This document shows positions 1 through 11,598 of a DNA stretch of 64,000 nucleotides, piece after piece. The stretch's first letter is position 1. Each line of letters begins with the position of its first letter. The notes beneath the pieces are model-generated. The model ran no database searches, was not told the DNA's origin, and saw nothing but the letters and a program-made list of their open reading frames with translations. Source of the DNA: Cladorhizidae sp. MBARI D1340-BT2 (Eukaryota > Porifera > Demospongiae > Poecilosclerida > Cladorhizidae); NCBI GenBank assembly GCA_028752905.1, contig JAQNBH010000003.1, positions 33,034,222-33,098,221 of the forward strand. Direction: 5' to 3'. The position numbers were made by a program, and so were the translations under genes.

Positions 1-60
1 GTACAGACCTACTCTCTCACTGGTGCCATGAGCTAACTCAGAGGCAACCACATGTCTCTC

Positions 61-896
61 GTACAGACCTATTCTCTCACTGGTGCCATGAGCTAACTCA
101 GAGGCAACCACATGTCTCCCGTACAGACCTACTCTCCCACTGGTGCCATGAGCTAACTCAGAGGCAACCACATGTCTCCCGTCCAGACCTACTCTCTCAC
201 TGGTGCCATGAGCTAACTCAGAGGCAACCACCTGTCTCCCGTACAGACCTACTCTCTCACTGGTGCCATGAGCTAACTAAGAGGCAACCACATGTCTCCC
301 GTACAGACCTACTCTCTCACTGGTGCCATGAGCTAACTAAGAGGCAACCACATGTCTCCCGTACAGACCTACTCTCTCACTGGTGCCATTAGCTAACTCA
401 GAGACAACCACATGTCTCCTGTACAGACCTACTCTCTCACTGTTGCCATGAGCTAACTCAGAAGCAACCACATGTCTCCCGCACAGACCTACTCTCCCAC
501 TGGTGCCATGAGCTAACTCAGAGGCAACAACATTTCTCCCATACAGACTTACTCTCCCACTGGTGCCATGAGCTAACTCAGAGACAACCACATGTCTTCC
601 GTTCAGACCTACTCTCTCACTGGTGCCATGAGCTAACTCAGAGGCAACCACATGTCTCCCGTACAGACCTACTCTCTCACTGGTGCCATGAGCTAACTCA
701 GAGGCAACCACATGTCTCCCGTACAGACCTACTCTCTCACTGGTGCCATGAGCTGACTCAGAGGCAACCACATGTCTCCTGTACAGACCTACTCTCTCAC
801 TGGTACCATGAGCTAACTCAGAGGCAACCACATGTCTCATGTACAGACCTACTAACTGGTGCCATGAACTAACTGAGAGGCAACCACGTGTCTCCC
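61..896. repeat. HOR module E, copy 1 (836 bp)
   Basis: The module opens with a unit carrying CTCGTACAG joined to CTATTCTC, passes through units marked by CACCTGTC and GTTGCC, and ends at a 56-bp unit containing CACGTG. The same order of markers recurs at 30201-30976 (776 bp), 32351-33066 (716 bp) and 35343-36118 (776 bp). The lengths differ by whole monomers, so the copies have gained or lost complete units since they separated. Confidence 0.75.
841..896. repeat. 56-bp unit with CACGTG
   Basis: Four bases are missing from the CT run (monomer positions 12-18), giving ACTAACTGG where the 56-bp sister units read ACTCACTGG. The unit also carries GAACTAACTGAGAGG and CACGTG in place of CACATG. 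The same combination, apart from ACTAACTGG, is at 30921-30976 and 33011-33066. The loss shifts the reading frame by one base. Confidence 0.9.
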
Positions 897-1436
897 ATAC
901 AGACCTACTCTCTCACTGGTGCCATGCGCTAACTCAGAAGCAACCACATGTCTCCCGCACAGACCTACTCTCCCACTGGTGCCATGAGCTAACTCAGAGG
1001 CAACCACATGTCTCCCATACAGACCTACTCTCCCACTGGTGCCATGAGCTAACTCAGAGACAACCACATGTCTTCCGTTCAGACCTACTCTCTCACTGGT
1101 GCCATGAGCTAACTCAGAGGCAACCACATGTCTCCCGTTCAGACCTACCCTCCCACTGGTGCCATGAGCTAACTCAGAGACAACAACATGTCTCCCTTAC
1201 AGACCTATTCTCTCACTGGTGCCATGAGCTAACTAAGAGACAACCACATGTCTCCAGTACAGACCTATTCTCTCACTGGTGCCATGAGCTAACTCAGAGG
1301 AAACCACATGTCTCCTGTACAGACCTACTCTCTCACTGGTGCCATGAGCTAACTCAGAGGCAACCACATGTCTCCCGTACAGAGCTACTCTCTCACTGGT
1401 GCCATGAGCTAACTTAGAGGCAACCACATGTCTCCC

Positions 1437-1500
1437 ATACAGACCTACATACTCTCTCACTGGTGCCATGAGCTAACTCAGAGGCAACCACATGTCTCCC
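1437..1500. repeat. 64-bp unit (CCTACATACTC), lone
   Basis: A 4-bp gain after CCTA restores the frame lost at 841. This unit is the half of cassette B that otherwise follows directly after a 56-bp unit in zone 4. Here it is nine monomers away from the 56-bp unit, so this is either an ancestral or a rearranged form of cassette B. Confidence 0.8.
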
Positions 1501-1740
1501 GTACAGACCTACTCTCTCACTGGTGCCATGAGTTAACTCAGAGACAACTACATGTCTCCCGTACAGAACTACTCTCTCACTGGTGCCATGAGCTAACTCA
1601 GAGGCAACCACATGTCTCCCGTACGGACCTACTCTCTCACTGGTGCCATGCGCTAACTCAGAGGCAACCACATGTCTCCCGTACAGACCTACTCTCTCAC
1701 TGGTGCCATGAGCTAACTCAGAGGCAACCAAATGTCTCCC

Positions 1741-1800
1741 GTACAGACCTACTCTCTCACTGGTGCCATGAGCTAACTCAGAGGCAACCACATGTCTCCC
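1741..1800. repeat. Reference consensus monomer
   Basis: This copy equals the consensus I read by eye. Landmarks by monomer position: GTACAGACC at 1-9; a pyrimidine run CTCTCTC at 12-18; GGTGCC at 22-27; TGAGCTAACTCA at 29-40; ACATGT (a PciI-type palindrome) at 50-55; TCTCCC at 55-60. Composition is A15 C21 G11 T13. The only CpG is formed by C60 and G1 of the next unit. One + frame and one - frame lack stops; the other two frames on each strand have one each. Positions quoted elsewhere as monomer positions use this numbering. Confidence 0.95.
1761..1790. other. Imperfect inverted repeat inside the monomer
   Basis: Monomer positions 21-50 can fold into a hairpin: TGGT(21-24) with ACCA(47-50), GCC(25-27) with GGC(43-45), and TGAG(29-32) with CTCA(37-40). 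The loop is CTAA. There is a bulged A46 and a small internal loop (A28 against G41 A42). That gives 11 base pairs in 30 nt, repeated in nearly every monomer. Common variants (GGTACC, GGCGCC, GATACC) change one arm without a matching change in the other, so I see no covariation supporting a conserved RNA fold. A DNA-level effect, such as hairpin formation during replication, is more likely. Confidence 0.6.
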
Positions 1801-3180
1801 GTACAGACCTACTCTCTCACTGGTGCCATGAGCTAACTCAGAGGCAACCACATGTCTCCCGTACAGACCTACTCTCTCACTGGTGCCATGAGCTAACTCA
1901 GAGGCAACCACATGTCTCCCGTACAGACCTACTCTCTCACTGGTGCCATGAGCTAACTCAGAGGCAACCACATGTCTCCTGTACAGACCTACTCTCTCAC
2001 TGGTGCCATGAGCTAACTCATAGGCAACCACATGTCTCCCGTACAGACCTACTCTCTCACTGGTGCCATGATCTAACTCAGAGGCAACCACATGTCTCCC
2101 GTACAGACCTACTCTCTCATTGGTGCCATGAGCTAACTCAGAGGCAACCACATGTCTCCCGTACAGACCTACTCTCTCACTGATGCCATGAGCTAACTCA
2201 GAGGCAACCACATGTCTCCCGTACAGACCTACTCTCTCACTAGCGTCATGAGCTAACTCAGAGGCAACCACATGTCTCCCGTACAGACCTACTCTCTCAC
2301 TGGTGACATGAGCTAACTAAGAGGCAACCACATGTCTCATGTAGAGACCTACACTCTCACTGGTGCCATTAGCTAACCCAGAGACAATCACATGTCTCCT
2401 GTACAGATCTACTCTCTCACTGGTGCCATGAGCTAACTCAGAGGCAACCACATGTCTCCCGCACAGACCTACTCTCCCACTGGTGCCATGAGCTAACTCA
2501 GAGGCAACCACATGTCTCCCATACAGACCTACTCTCCCACTGGTGCCATGAGCTAACTCAGAGACAACCACATGTCTCCCGTTCAGACCTACTCTCTCAC
2601 TGGTGCCATGAGCTAACTCAGAGGCAACCACATGTCTCCCGTACAGACCTACTCTCTCACTGGTGCCATGAGCTAACTCAGAGGCAACCACATGTCTCCC
2701 GTACAGACCTGCTCTCTCACTGGTGCCATGAACTAACTCAGAGGCAACCACATGTCTCCCGTACAGACCTATTCTCCCACTGGTGCCATGAGCTAACTCA
2801 GAGACAACCACATGTCTCCCTTACAGACCTATTCTCTCACTGGTGCCATGAGCTAACTAAGAGGCAACCACATGTCTCACGTACAGACCTATTCTCTCAC
2901 AGGTGCCATGAGCTAACTCAGAGGAAACCACATGTCTCCTGTACAGACCTACTCTCTCACTGGTGCCATGAGCTAACTCAGAGGCAACCACATGTCTCCC
3001 GTACAGAGCTACTCTCTCACTGGTGCCATGAGCTAACTTAGAGGCAACCACATGTCTCCCATACAAACCTACTCTCTCACTGGTGCCATGAGCTAACTCA
3101 GAAGCAACCACATTTCTCCTGTACAGACCTACTCTACCACTGGTGCCATGAGCTAACTCAGACGCAACCACATGTCTCCC

Positions 3181-3243
3181 GTACAGACCTACAACTCTCT
3201 CACTGGTGCCATGAGCTAACTCAGAGGCAACCACATGCCTTCC
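3181..3243. repeat. 63-bp unit (CCTACAACTC)
   Basis: An in-frame 3-bp gain (AAC) sits just before the CT run. It adds one codon to the open frames and so leaves the long ORFs intact. Identically gained units occur at 3784-3846, 8800-8862, 47957-48019, 52025-52087, 55714-55776, 56610-56672 and 60243-60305. They are nearly always preceded by a unit with CTACCACTGG, which marks common descent. Confidence 0.9.
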
Positions 3244-3783
3244 GTACAGACCTACTCTCTCACTGGTGCTATGAGCTAACTCAGAGGCAACCACATGTCT
3301 CCCGCACAGACCTACTCTCCCACTGGTGCCATGAGCTAACTCAGAGGCAACCACATGTCTCCCGTACAGACCTACTCTCCCACTGGTGCCATGAGCTAAC
3401 TCAGAGACAACCACATGTCTCCCTTACAGACCTATTTTCTCACTGGTGCCATGAGCTAACTAAGAGGCAACCACATGTCTCCCGTACAGACCTATTCTCT
3501 CATTGGTGCCATGAGCTAACTCAGAGGAAACCACATGTCTCCTGTACAGACCTACTCTCTCACTGGTACCATGAGCTAACTCAGAGGCAACCACATGTCT
3601 CCTGTACAGAGCTACTCTCTCACTGGTGCCATGAGCTAACTTAGAGGCAACCACATGTCTCCCATACAAACCTACTCTCTCACTGGTGCCATGAGCTAAC
3701 TCAGAAGCAACCACATGTCTCCTGTACAGACCTACTCTACCACTGGTGCCATGAGCTAACTCAGACGCAACCACATGTCTCCC

Positions 3784-3965
3784 GTACAGACCTACAACTC
3801 TCTCACTGGTGCTATGAGCTAACTCAGAGGCAACCACATGTCTCCCGCACAGACCTACTCTGCCACTGGTGCCATGAGCTAACTCAGAGGCAACAACATG
3901 TCTCCCGTACAGACCTACTCTCCCACTGGTGCCATGAGCTACTTAGAGACAACCACATGTCTCCC
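3784..3965. repeat. 63-60-59 bp variant group
   Basis: A 63-bp unit (3784-3846), a 60-bp unit starting GCACAG and a 59-bp unit with GAGCTACTTAGAGAC (3907-3965) lie together. The same 63 / GCACAG / 59 order recurs at 8800-9041, 52025-52206, 55714-55955 and 56610-56851, with one or two ordinary units in between. It is a diagnostic HOR segment shared by zones 1, 2, 4 and 5. Confidence 0.85.
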
Positions 3966-4205
3966 GTTCAGACCTACTCTCTCACTGGTGCCATGAGCTA
4001 ACTCAGAGGCAACCACATGTCTCCCGTACAGACCTACTCTCTCACTGGTGCCATGAGCTAATTCAGAGGTAACCACATGTCTCCCGTACAGATCTACTCT
4101 CTCACTGGTGCCATGAGCAAATTCAGAGGCAACCACATGTCTCCTGTACAGACCTACTCTCTCACTGATACCATGAGCTAACTCAGAGGCAACCACATGT
4201 CTCCC

Positions 4206-4261
4206 GTACAGACCTACTCACTGGTGCCATGAGCTAACTCAGAGGCAACTACGTGTCTCCC
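4206..4261. repeat. 56-bp unit with TACGTG
   Basis: This is the commonest form of the 4-bp-deleted unit: CTACTCACTGG, then AACTACGTGTC. It creates an extra CpG absent from ordinary units. Other 56-bp units in zones 2 and 5 start at 9342, 11069, 13808, 15534, 17564, 20075, 52507, 54172, 55064, 57152, 57387, 59473, 60605 and 62519. The 13808 copy reads AGGTG and the 52507 copy ACTTG, so this CpG has been lost there. Confidence 0.9.
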
Positions 4262-4321
4262 ATACAGACCTACTCTCTCACTGGTGCCATGAGCTAACTC
4301 AGAGGCAACCACATGTCTCCC

Positions 4322-5430
4322 GTACAGACCTACTCTCTCACTGGTGCCATGATCTAACTCAGAAGCAATGACATGTCTCCCGTACAGACCTACTCTCTCA
4401 CTGGTGCCATGAGCTAACTCAGAGGCAACCACATGTCTTCCGTACAGACCTACTCTCTCACTGGCGCCATGAACTAACTCAGAGGCAACCACATGTCTCC
4501 CGTACAGACTTACTCTCTCACTGGTGACATGAGCTAACTAAGAGGCAACCACATGTCTCCCGTACAGACCTACTCTCTCACTGGTGCCATGAGCTAACTC
4601 AGAGGCAACCACATGCCTCCCGTACAGACCTACTCTCTCACTGGTGCCATGAGCTAACTCAGAGGTAACCACATGTCTCCCGCACAGATCTACTCTCCCA
4701 CTGGTGCCATGAGCTAACTCAGAGACAACCACATGTCTCCCGTTCAGACCTACTCTCTCACTGGTGCCATGAGCTAACTCAGAGGCAACCACATGTCTCC
4801 CGTACAGACCTACTCTCTCACTGGTGCCATGAGAGGCAACCACATGTCTCCCGTACAGACCTATGTACTCTCTCACTGGTACCATGAGCTAACTCAGAGG
4901 CAACCACATGTCTCCTGTACAGACCTACTCTCTCACTGGTGCCATGAGCTAACTCAGAGGCAACCACATGTCTCCTGTATAGACCTACTCTCTCACTGGT
5001 ACCATGAGCTAACTCAGAGGCAACCACATGTCTCCCGTAAGGCCTACTCTCTCACTGGTGCCATGAGCTAACTCAGAGGCAACCACATGTCTCCCGTACA
5101 GACCTACTCTCTCACTGGTGCCATGAGCTAACTCAGAGGCAACCACATGTCTCCCGTACAGACCTACTCTCTCACTTGTGCCATGAGCTAACTAAGAGGC
5201 AACCACATGTCTCCCGTACAGATCTACTCTCTCACTGGTGCCATGAGCTACCTCAGAGGCAACCACATGTCTCCCATACAGACCTACTCTCTAACTGGTG
5301 CCATGAGCTAACTCAGAGGCAACCACATGTCTCCCGTACAGACCTACTCTCTCACTGGTGCCATGATCTAACTCAGAGGCAACGACATGTCTCCCGTTCA
5401 GACCTACTCTCTCACTGGTGCCATGAGCTA
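4322..5430. repeat. 2,024-bp offset duplication, left copy
   Basis: About 1.1 kb matches 6346-7454 unit for unit, including the rare variants AGAAGCAATGAC, the GTATAG start and CACTTGTGCC. Similarity breaks on the left where 4262 starts ATACAG against GTACAG at 6286, and on the right around 5430. Confidence 0.75.
4802..5095. repeat. Cassette A1 (51-64-60-60-59)
   Basis: The 51-bp unit (4802-4852) lacks nine bases (CTAACTCAG) and reads ATGAGAGGC. The 64-bp unit (4853-4916) gains TGTA after CCTA. Two 60-bp units follow, the second starting GTATAG. The 59-bp unit (5037-5095) begins GTAAGGCC. Length changes are -9, +4 and -1, so the frame is shifted only between the 64- and 59-bp units. The cassette therefore carries a conserved pair of short ORFs, one per strand, at every occurrence. 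Confidence 0.93.
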
Positions 5431-5455
5431 ATTCAGAGGCAACCACATGTCTCCC

Positions 5456-5625
5456 GTACAGACCTACTCTCTCACTGGTGCCATGAGAGGCAACCACATG
5501 TCTCCCGTACAGACCTACTCTCTCACTGGTGCCATGAGCTAACTCAGAGGCAACCACATTTCTCCCGTAAGGTCTACTCTCTCACTGGTGCCATGACCTA
5601 ACTCAGAGGCAACCACATGTCTCCC
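5456..5625. repeat. Cassette C (51-60-59)
   Basis: A 51-bp unit with ATGAGAGGC (5456-5506), a 60-bp unit with ACATTTCTC, and a 59-bp unit starting GTAAGGTCTAC followed by GCCATGACC (5567-5625). It lacks the 64-bp unit of cassette A but shares both other length changes. The two cassettes probably derive from one ancestor by loss or exchange of the 64-bp part. Confidence 0.88.
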
Positions 5626-6825
5626 GTACAGACCTACTCCCTCACTGGTGCCATGAGCTAACTCAGAGGCAACCACATGTCTCCCGTACAGACCTACTGT
5701 CTCACTGGTGCCATGACCTAACTCAGAGGCAACCACATGTCTCCCGTACAGACCTACTCCCTCACTGGTGCCATGAGCTAACTCAGAGGCAACCACATGT
5801 CTCCCGTACAGACCTACTCTCTCACTGGTGCCATGAGCTAACTCAGAGGCAACCACATGTCTCCCATACAGACCAACTCTCTCACTGGTGCCATGCGCTA
5901 ACTCAGAGGCAACCACATGTCTCCCGTAGAGACCTACTCTCTCACTGGTCCCATAAGCTAACTCAGAGGCAACCACATGTCTCCCGTACAGACCTACTCT
6001 CTCACTGCTGCCATGAGCTAACTCAGAGGCAACCACATGTCTCCCGTACAGACCTAATCTCTCACTGGTGCCATGAGCTAACTCAGAGGCAACCACATGT
6101 CTCCCGTACAGACCTACTCTCTCACTGGTGCCATGAGCTAACTCAGAGGCAACCACATGTCTCCCGTACAGACCTACTCTCTAACTGGTGCCATGAGCTA
6201 ACTCAGATGCAAACACATGTCTCCCTTACAGACCTACTCTCTCACTTGTGCCATGAGCTAACTCAGAGGCAACCACATGTCTCCCGTACAGACCTACTCT
6301 CTCACTGGTGCCATGAGCTAACTCAGAGGCAACCACTTGTCTCCCGTACAGACCTACTCTCTCACTGGTGCCATGATCTAACTCAGAAGCAATGACATGT
6401 CTCCCGTACAGACCTACTCTCTCACTGGTGCCATGAGCTAACTCAGAGGCAACCACATGTCTTCCGTACAGACCTACTCTCTCACTGGCGCCATGAACTA
6501 ACTTAGAGGCAACCACATGTCTCCCGTACAGACTTACTCTCTCACTGGTGACATGAGCTAACTAAGAGGCAACCACATGTCTCCCGTACAGACCTACTCT
6601 CTCACTGGTGCCATGAGCTAACTCAGAGGCAACCACATGCCTCCCGTACAGACCTACTCTCTCACTGGTGCCATGAGCTAAAACAGAGGCAACCACATGT
6701 CTCCCGCACAGATCTACTCTCCCACTGGTGCCATGAGCTAACTCAGAGACAACCACATGTCTCTCGTTCAGACCTACTCTCTCACTGGTGCCATGAGCTA
6801 ACTCAGAGGCAACCACATGTCTCCC

Positions 6826-7119
6826 GTACAGACCTACTCTCTCACTGGTGCCATGAGAGGCAACCACATGTCTCCCGTACAGACCTATGTACTCTCTCAC
6901 TGGTACCATGAGCTAACTCAGAGGCAACCACATGTCTCCTGTACAGACCTACTCTCTCACTGGTGCCATGAGCTAACTCAGAGGCAACCACATGTCTCCT
7001 GTATAGACCTACTCTCTCACTGGTACCATGAGCTAACTCAGAGGCAACCACATGTCTCCCGTAAGGCCTACTCTCTCACTGGTGCCATGAGCTAACTCAG
7101 AGGCAACCACATGTCTCCC
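6826..7119. repeat. Cassette A1, copy 2
   Basis: This copy keeps the GTATAG start (7001) of the 4802 copy, a marker absent from all later cassettes. The two are therefore sister copies from the 2,024-bp duplication. Confidence 0.92.
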
Positions 7120-8799
7120 GTACAGACCTACTCTCTCACTGGTGCCATGAGCTAACTCAGAGGCAACCACATGTCTCCCGTACAGACCTACTCTCTCACT
7201 TGTGCCATGAGCTAACTAAGAGGCAACCACATGTCTCCCGTACAGATCTACTCTCTCACTGGTGCCATGAGCTACCTCAGAGGCAACCACATGTCTCCCA
7301 TACAGACCTACTCTCTAACTGGTGCCATGAGCTAACTCAGAGGCAACCACATGTCTCCCATACAGACCTACTCTCTCACTGGTGCCATGATCTAACTCAG
7401 AGGCAACGACATGTCTCCCGTTCAGACCTACTCTCCCACTGGTGCCATGAGCTAACTCAGAGGCAACCACATGTCTCCCGTACAGACCTACTCTCTCACT
7501 GGCGCCATGAGCTAACTCCGAGGCAACCACATGTCTCCCGTACAGACTTACTCTCTCACTGGTGACATGAGCTAACTAAGAGGCAACCACATGTCTCCCG
7601 TACAGACCTACTCTCTCACTGGTGCCATGAGCTAACTCAGAGGCAACCACATGTCTCCAGTACAGACCTACTCTCTCACTGGTGCCATGAGCTAACTCAT
7701 AGGCAACCACATGTCTCCCGTACAGACCTACTCTCTCACTGGTGCCATGATCTAACTCAGAGGCAACAACATGTCTCCCGTACAGACCTACTCTCTCATT
7801 GGTGCAATGAGCTAACTCAGAGGCAACCACATGTCTCCCGTACAGACCTACTCTCTCACTGATGCCATGAGCTAACTCAGAGGCAACCACATGTCTCCCG
7901 TACAGACCTACTCTCTCACTGGCGCCATGAGCTAACTCAGAGGCAACGACATGTCTCCCGTACAGACCTACTCTCTCACTGGTGCCCTGAGCTAACTAAG
8001 AGGCAACCACATGTCTCCCGTACAGACCTACTCTCTCACTGGTGCCATTAGCTAACCCAGAGACAATCACATGTCTCCTGTACAGATCTACTCTCTCACT
8101 GGTGCCATGAGCTAACTGAGAGGCAACCACATGTCTCCCGCACAGACCTACTCTCCCACTGGTGCCATGAGCTAACTCAGAGACAACCACATGTCTCCCG
8201 TTCAGACCTGCTCTCTCACTGGTGCCATGAGCTAACTCAGAGGCAACCACATGTCTCCCGTACAGACCTACTCTCTCACTGGTGCCATGAGCTAACTCAG
8301 AGGCAACCAGATGTCTCCCGTACAGACCTACTCTCTCACTGGTGCCATGAACTAACTCAGAGGCAACCAAATGTCTCCCGTACAGACCTACTCTCCCACT
8401 GGTGCCATGAGCTAACTCAGAGACAACAACATGTCTCCCTTACAGACCTATTTTCTCACTGGTGCCATGAGCTAACTAAGAGGCAACCACATGTCTCCCG
8501 TACAGACCTATTCTCTCACTGGTGCCATGAGCTAACTCAGAGGAAACCACATGTCTCCTGTACAGACCTACTCTCTCACTGGTACCATGAGCTAACTCAG
8601 AGGCAACCACATGTCTCCCGTACAGAGCTACTCTCTCACTGGTGCTATGAGCTAACTTAGAGGCAACCACATGTCTCCCATACAAATCTACTCTCTCACT
8701 GGTGCCATGAGCTAACTCAGAAGCAACCACATGTCTCCTGTACAGACCTACTCTACCACTGGTGCCATGAGCTAACTCAGACGCAACCACATGTCTCCC

Positions 8800-9041
8800 G
8801 TACAGACCTACAACTCTCTCACTGGTGCCATAAGCTAACTCAGAGGCAACCACATGCCTCCCGTACAGACCTACTCTCTCACTGGTGCTATGAGCTAACT
8901 CAGAGGCAACCACATGTCTCCCGCACAGACCTACTCTCCCACTGGTGCCATGAGCTAACTCAGAGGCAACCACATGTCTCCCGTACAGACCTACTCTCCC
9001 ACTGGTGCCATGAGCTACTTAGAGACAACCACATGTCTCCC
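8800..9041. repeat. 63-60-60-59 bp variant group
   Basis: The 63-bp unit (8800-8862) is followed by a unit with GGTGCTATG, a GCACAG unit and the 59-bp CTACTTAG unit (8983-9041). The group matches 3181-3965 of zone 1, with one interval shortened by whole monomers. Confidence 0.85.
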
Positions 9042-9341
9042 GTTCAGACCTACTCTCTCACTGGTGCCATGAGCTAACTCAGAGGCAAACACATGTCTCC
9101 CGTACAGACCTACTCTCTCAGTGGTGCCATGAGCTAACTCAGAGGCAACCACATGTCTCCCGTACAGATCTACTCTCTCACTGGTGCCATGAGCTAACTC
9201 AGAGGCAACCACATGTCTTCTGTACAGACCTACTCTCTCACTGGTGCCATGAGCAAATTCAGAGGCAACCCCATGTCTCCTGTACAGACCTACTCTCTCA
9301 CTGATATCATGAGCTAACTCAGAGGCAACCACATGTCTCCC

Positions 9342-9627
9342 GTACAGACCTACTCACTGGTGCCATGAGCTAACTCAGAGGCAACTACGTGTCTCCCATA
9401 CAGACCTACTCTCTCACTGGTGCCATGAGCTAACTCAGAGGCAACCACATGTCTCCCGTACAGACCTACTCTCTCACTGGTGCCATGAGAGGCAACCACA
9501 TGTCTCCCGTACAGACCTACTCACTCACTGGTGCCATGAGCTAACTCAGAGGCAACCACATTTCTCCCGTAAGGTCTACTCTCTCACTGGTGCCATGACC
9601 TAACTCAGAGGTAACCACATGTCTCCC
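9342..9627. repeat. 56-bp unit followed by cassette C
   Basis: The 56-bp unit (9342-9397) is followed by one ordinary unit and then cassette C at 9458-9627. The middle unit of this cassette reads TACTCACTCACTGG. The same 56 / 60 / cassette C order is at 13808-14093, 52507-52792 and 57387-57672, which defines a second HOR junction type. Confidence 0.87.
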
Positions 9628-11007
9628 GTACAGACCTACTCTCTCACTGGTGCCATGAGCTAACTCAGAGGCAACCACATGTCTCCCGTACAGACCTACT
9701 CTCTCACTGGTGCCATGAGCTAATTCAGAGGTAACCACATGTCTCCCATACAGATCTACTCTCTCACTGGTGCCATGAGCTAACTCAGAGGCAACCACAT
9801 GTCTCCCGTACAGATCTACTCTCTCACTGGTGCCATGAGCTAACTCAGAGGCAACCACATGTCTCCCATACAGACCAACTCTCTCACTGGTGCCATGCGC
9901 TAACTCAGAGGCAACCACATGTCTCCCGTAGAGACCTACTCTCTCACTGGTCCCATAAGCTAACTCAGAGGCAACCACATGTCTCCCGTACAGACCTACT
10001 CTCTCACTGGTGCCATGAGCTAACTCAGAGGCAACCACATATCTCCCGTACAGACCTAATCTCTCACTGGTGCCATGAGCTAACTCAGAGGCAACCACAT
10101 GTCTCCCGTACAGACCTACCCTCTCACTGGTGCCATGAGCTAACTCAGAGGCAACCACATGTCTCCCGTACAGACCTACTCTCTAACTGGTGCCATGAGC
10201 TAACTCAGATGCAACCACATGTCTCCCTTACAGACCTACTCTCTCACTGGTGCCATGAGCTAACTCAGAGGCAACCACATGTCTCCCGTACAGACCTACT
10301 CTCTCACTGGTGCCATGAGCTAACTCAGAGGCAACCACTTGTCTCCCGTACAGACCTACTCTCTCACTGGTGCCATGATCTAACTCAGAAGCAACGACAT
10401 GTCTCCCGTACAGACCTACTATCTCACTGGTGTCATGAGCTAACTCAGAGGCAACCACATGTCTCCCGTACAGACCTACTCTCTCACTGGCGCCATGAAC
10501 TAACTCAGAGGCAACCACATGTCTCCCGTACAGACTTACTCTCTCACTGGTGACATGAGCTAACTAAGAGGCAACCACATGTCTCCCGTAGAGACCTACT
10601 CTCTCACTGGTGCCATGAGCTAACTCAGAGGCAACCACATGCCTCCCGTACAGACCTACTCTCTCACTGGTGCCATGAGCTAACTCAGAGGCAACCACAT
10701 ATCTCCCGCACAGATCTACTCTCCCACTGGTGCCATGAGCTAACTCAGAGACAACCACATGTCTCCCGCTCAGACCTACTCTCTCACTGGTGCCATGAGA
10801 TAACTCAGAGGCAACCACATGTCTCCCGTACAGACCTACTCTCTCAGTGGTACCATGAGCTAACTCAGAGGCAACCACATGTCTCCCGTAGAGACCTACT
10901 CTCTCACTGGTGCCATGAGCTAACTCAGAGGCAACCACATGTCTCCTGTACAGACCTACTCTCTCACTGGTGCCATGAGCAAATTCAGAGGCAACCACAT
11001 GTCTCCT

Positions 11008-11124
11008 GTACAGACCTGTCTCTCTCACTGATACCATGAGCTAACTCAGAGGCAACCACATGTCTCCCGTACAGACCTACTCACTGGTGCCATGAGCTAA
11101 CTCAGAGGCAACTACGTGTCTCCC
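11008..11124. repeat. 61-56 bp pair
   Basis: A 61-bp unit (CCTGTCTCTCTCAC, +1) is followed directly by a 56-bp unit, net -3, so the frame is restored. Identical pairs are at 15473-15589, 17503-17619 and 20014-20130. In zone 5 the partner is a 62-bp unit (CCTGTACTCTC, 55002 and 59411). All carry CTGATACCATGAG. Confidence 0.9.
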
Positions 11125-11304
11125 GTACAGACCTACTCTCTCACTGGTGCCATGAGCTAACTCAGAGGCAACCAAATGTCTCCCGTACAGACCTACTCTC
11201 TCACTGGTGCCATGATCTAACTCAGAGGCAACCACATGTCTCCCGTACAGACCTACTCTCTCACTGGTGCCATGAGCTAACTCAGAGGCAACCACATGTC
11301 TCCC

Positions 11305-11598
11305 GTACAGACCTACTCTCTCACTGGTGCCATGAGAGGCAACCACATGTCTCCCGTACAGACCTATGTACTCTCTCACTGGTACCATGAGCTAACTCAG
11401 AGGCAACCACATGTCTCCTGTACAGACCTACTCTCTCACTGGTGCCATGAGCTAACTCAGAGGCAACCACATGTCTCCTGTACAGACCTACTCTCTCACT
11501 GGTACCATGAGCTAACTCAGAGGCAACCACATGTCTCCCGTAAGGCCTACTCTCTCACTGGTGCCATGAGCTAACTCAGAGGCAACCACATGTCTCCC
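11305..11598. repeat. Cassette A1, copy 3
   Basis: The GTATAG marker of the first two copies is replaced by GTACAG. The cassette is followed by the run of markers TTTCACCC, CATCTCTCC and GAGCTACCTCAG, which accompanies every later A1 copy up to 20604. Confidence 0.92.

Larger units (their letters stand above)
1..4205. repeat. Zone 1: irregular satellite block
   Basis: Fourteen exact 60-bp units precede a 56-bp unit at 841-896. Nine units later comes a 64-bp unit (1437-1500), then a run of near-consensus units (1501-2340). Two 63-bp units (3181, 3784) and a 59-bp unit (3907-3965) follow. The variant spectrum (AACCCAGAGACAATC, TCCCAC, TTACAG starts) matches zone 4 better than its immediate neighbour, zone 2, so related subfamilies are interleaved along the array. 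Confidence 0.85.

Noticed and set aside
4793..5071. Recurrent 92-codon + ORF and 69-codon - ORF present at every cassette A
   Set aside because: They recur because cassette A has fixed length changes that switch frames. Conservation follows the DNA cassette; there is no sign of selection on the protein.
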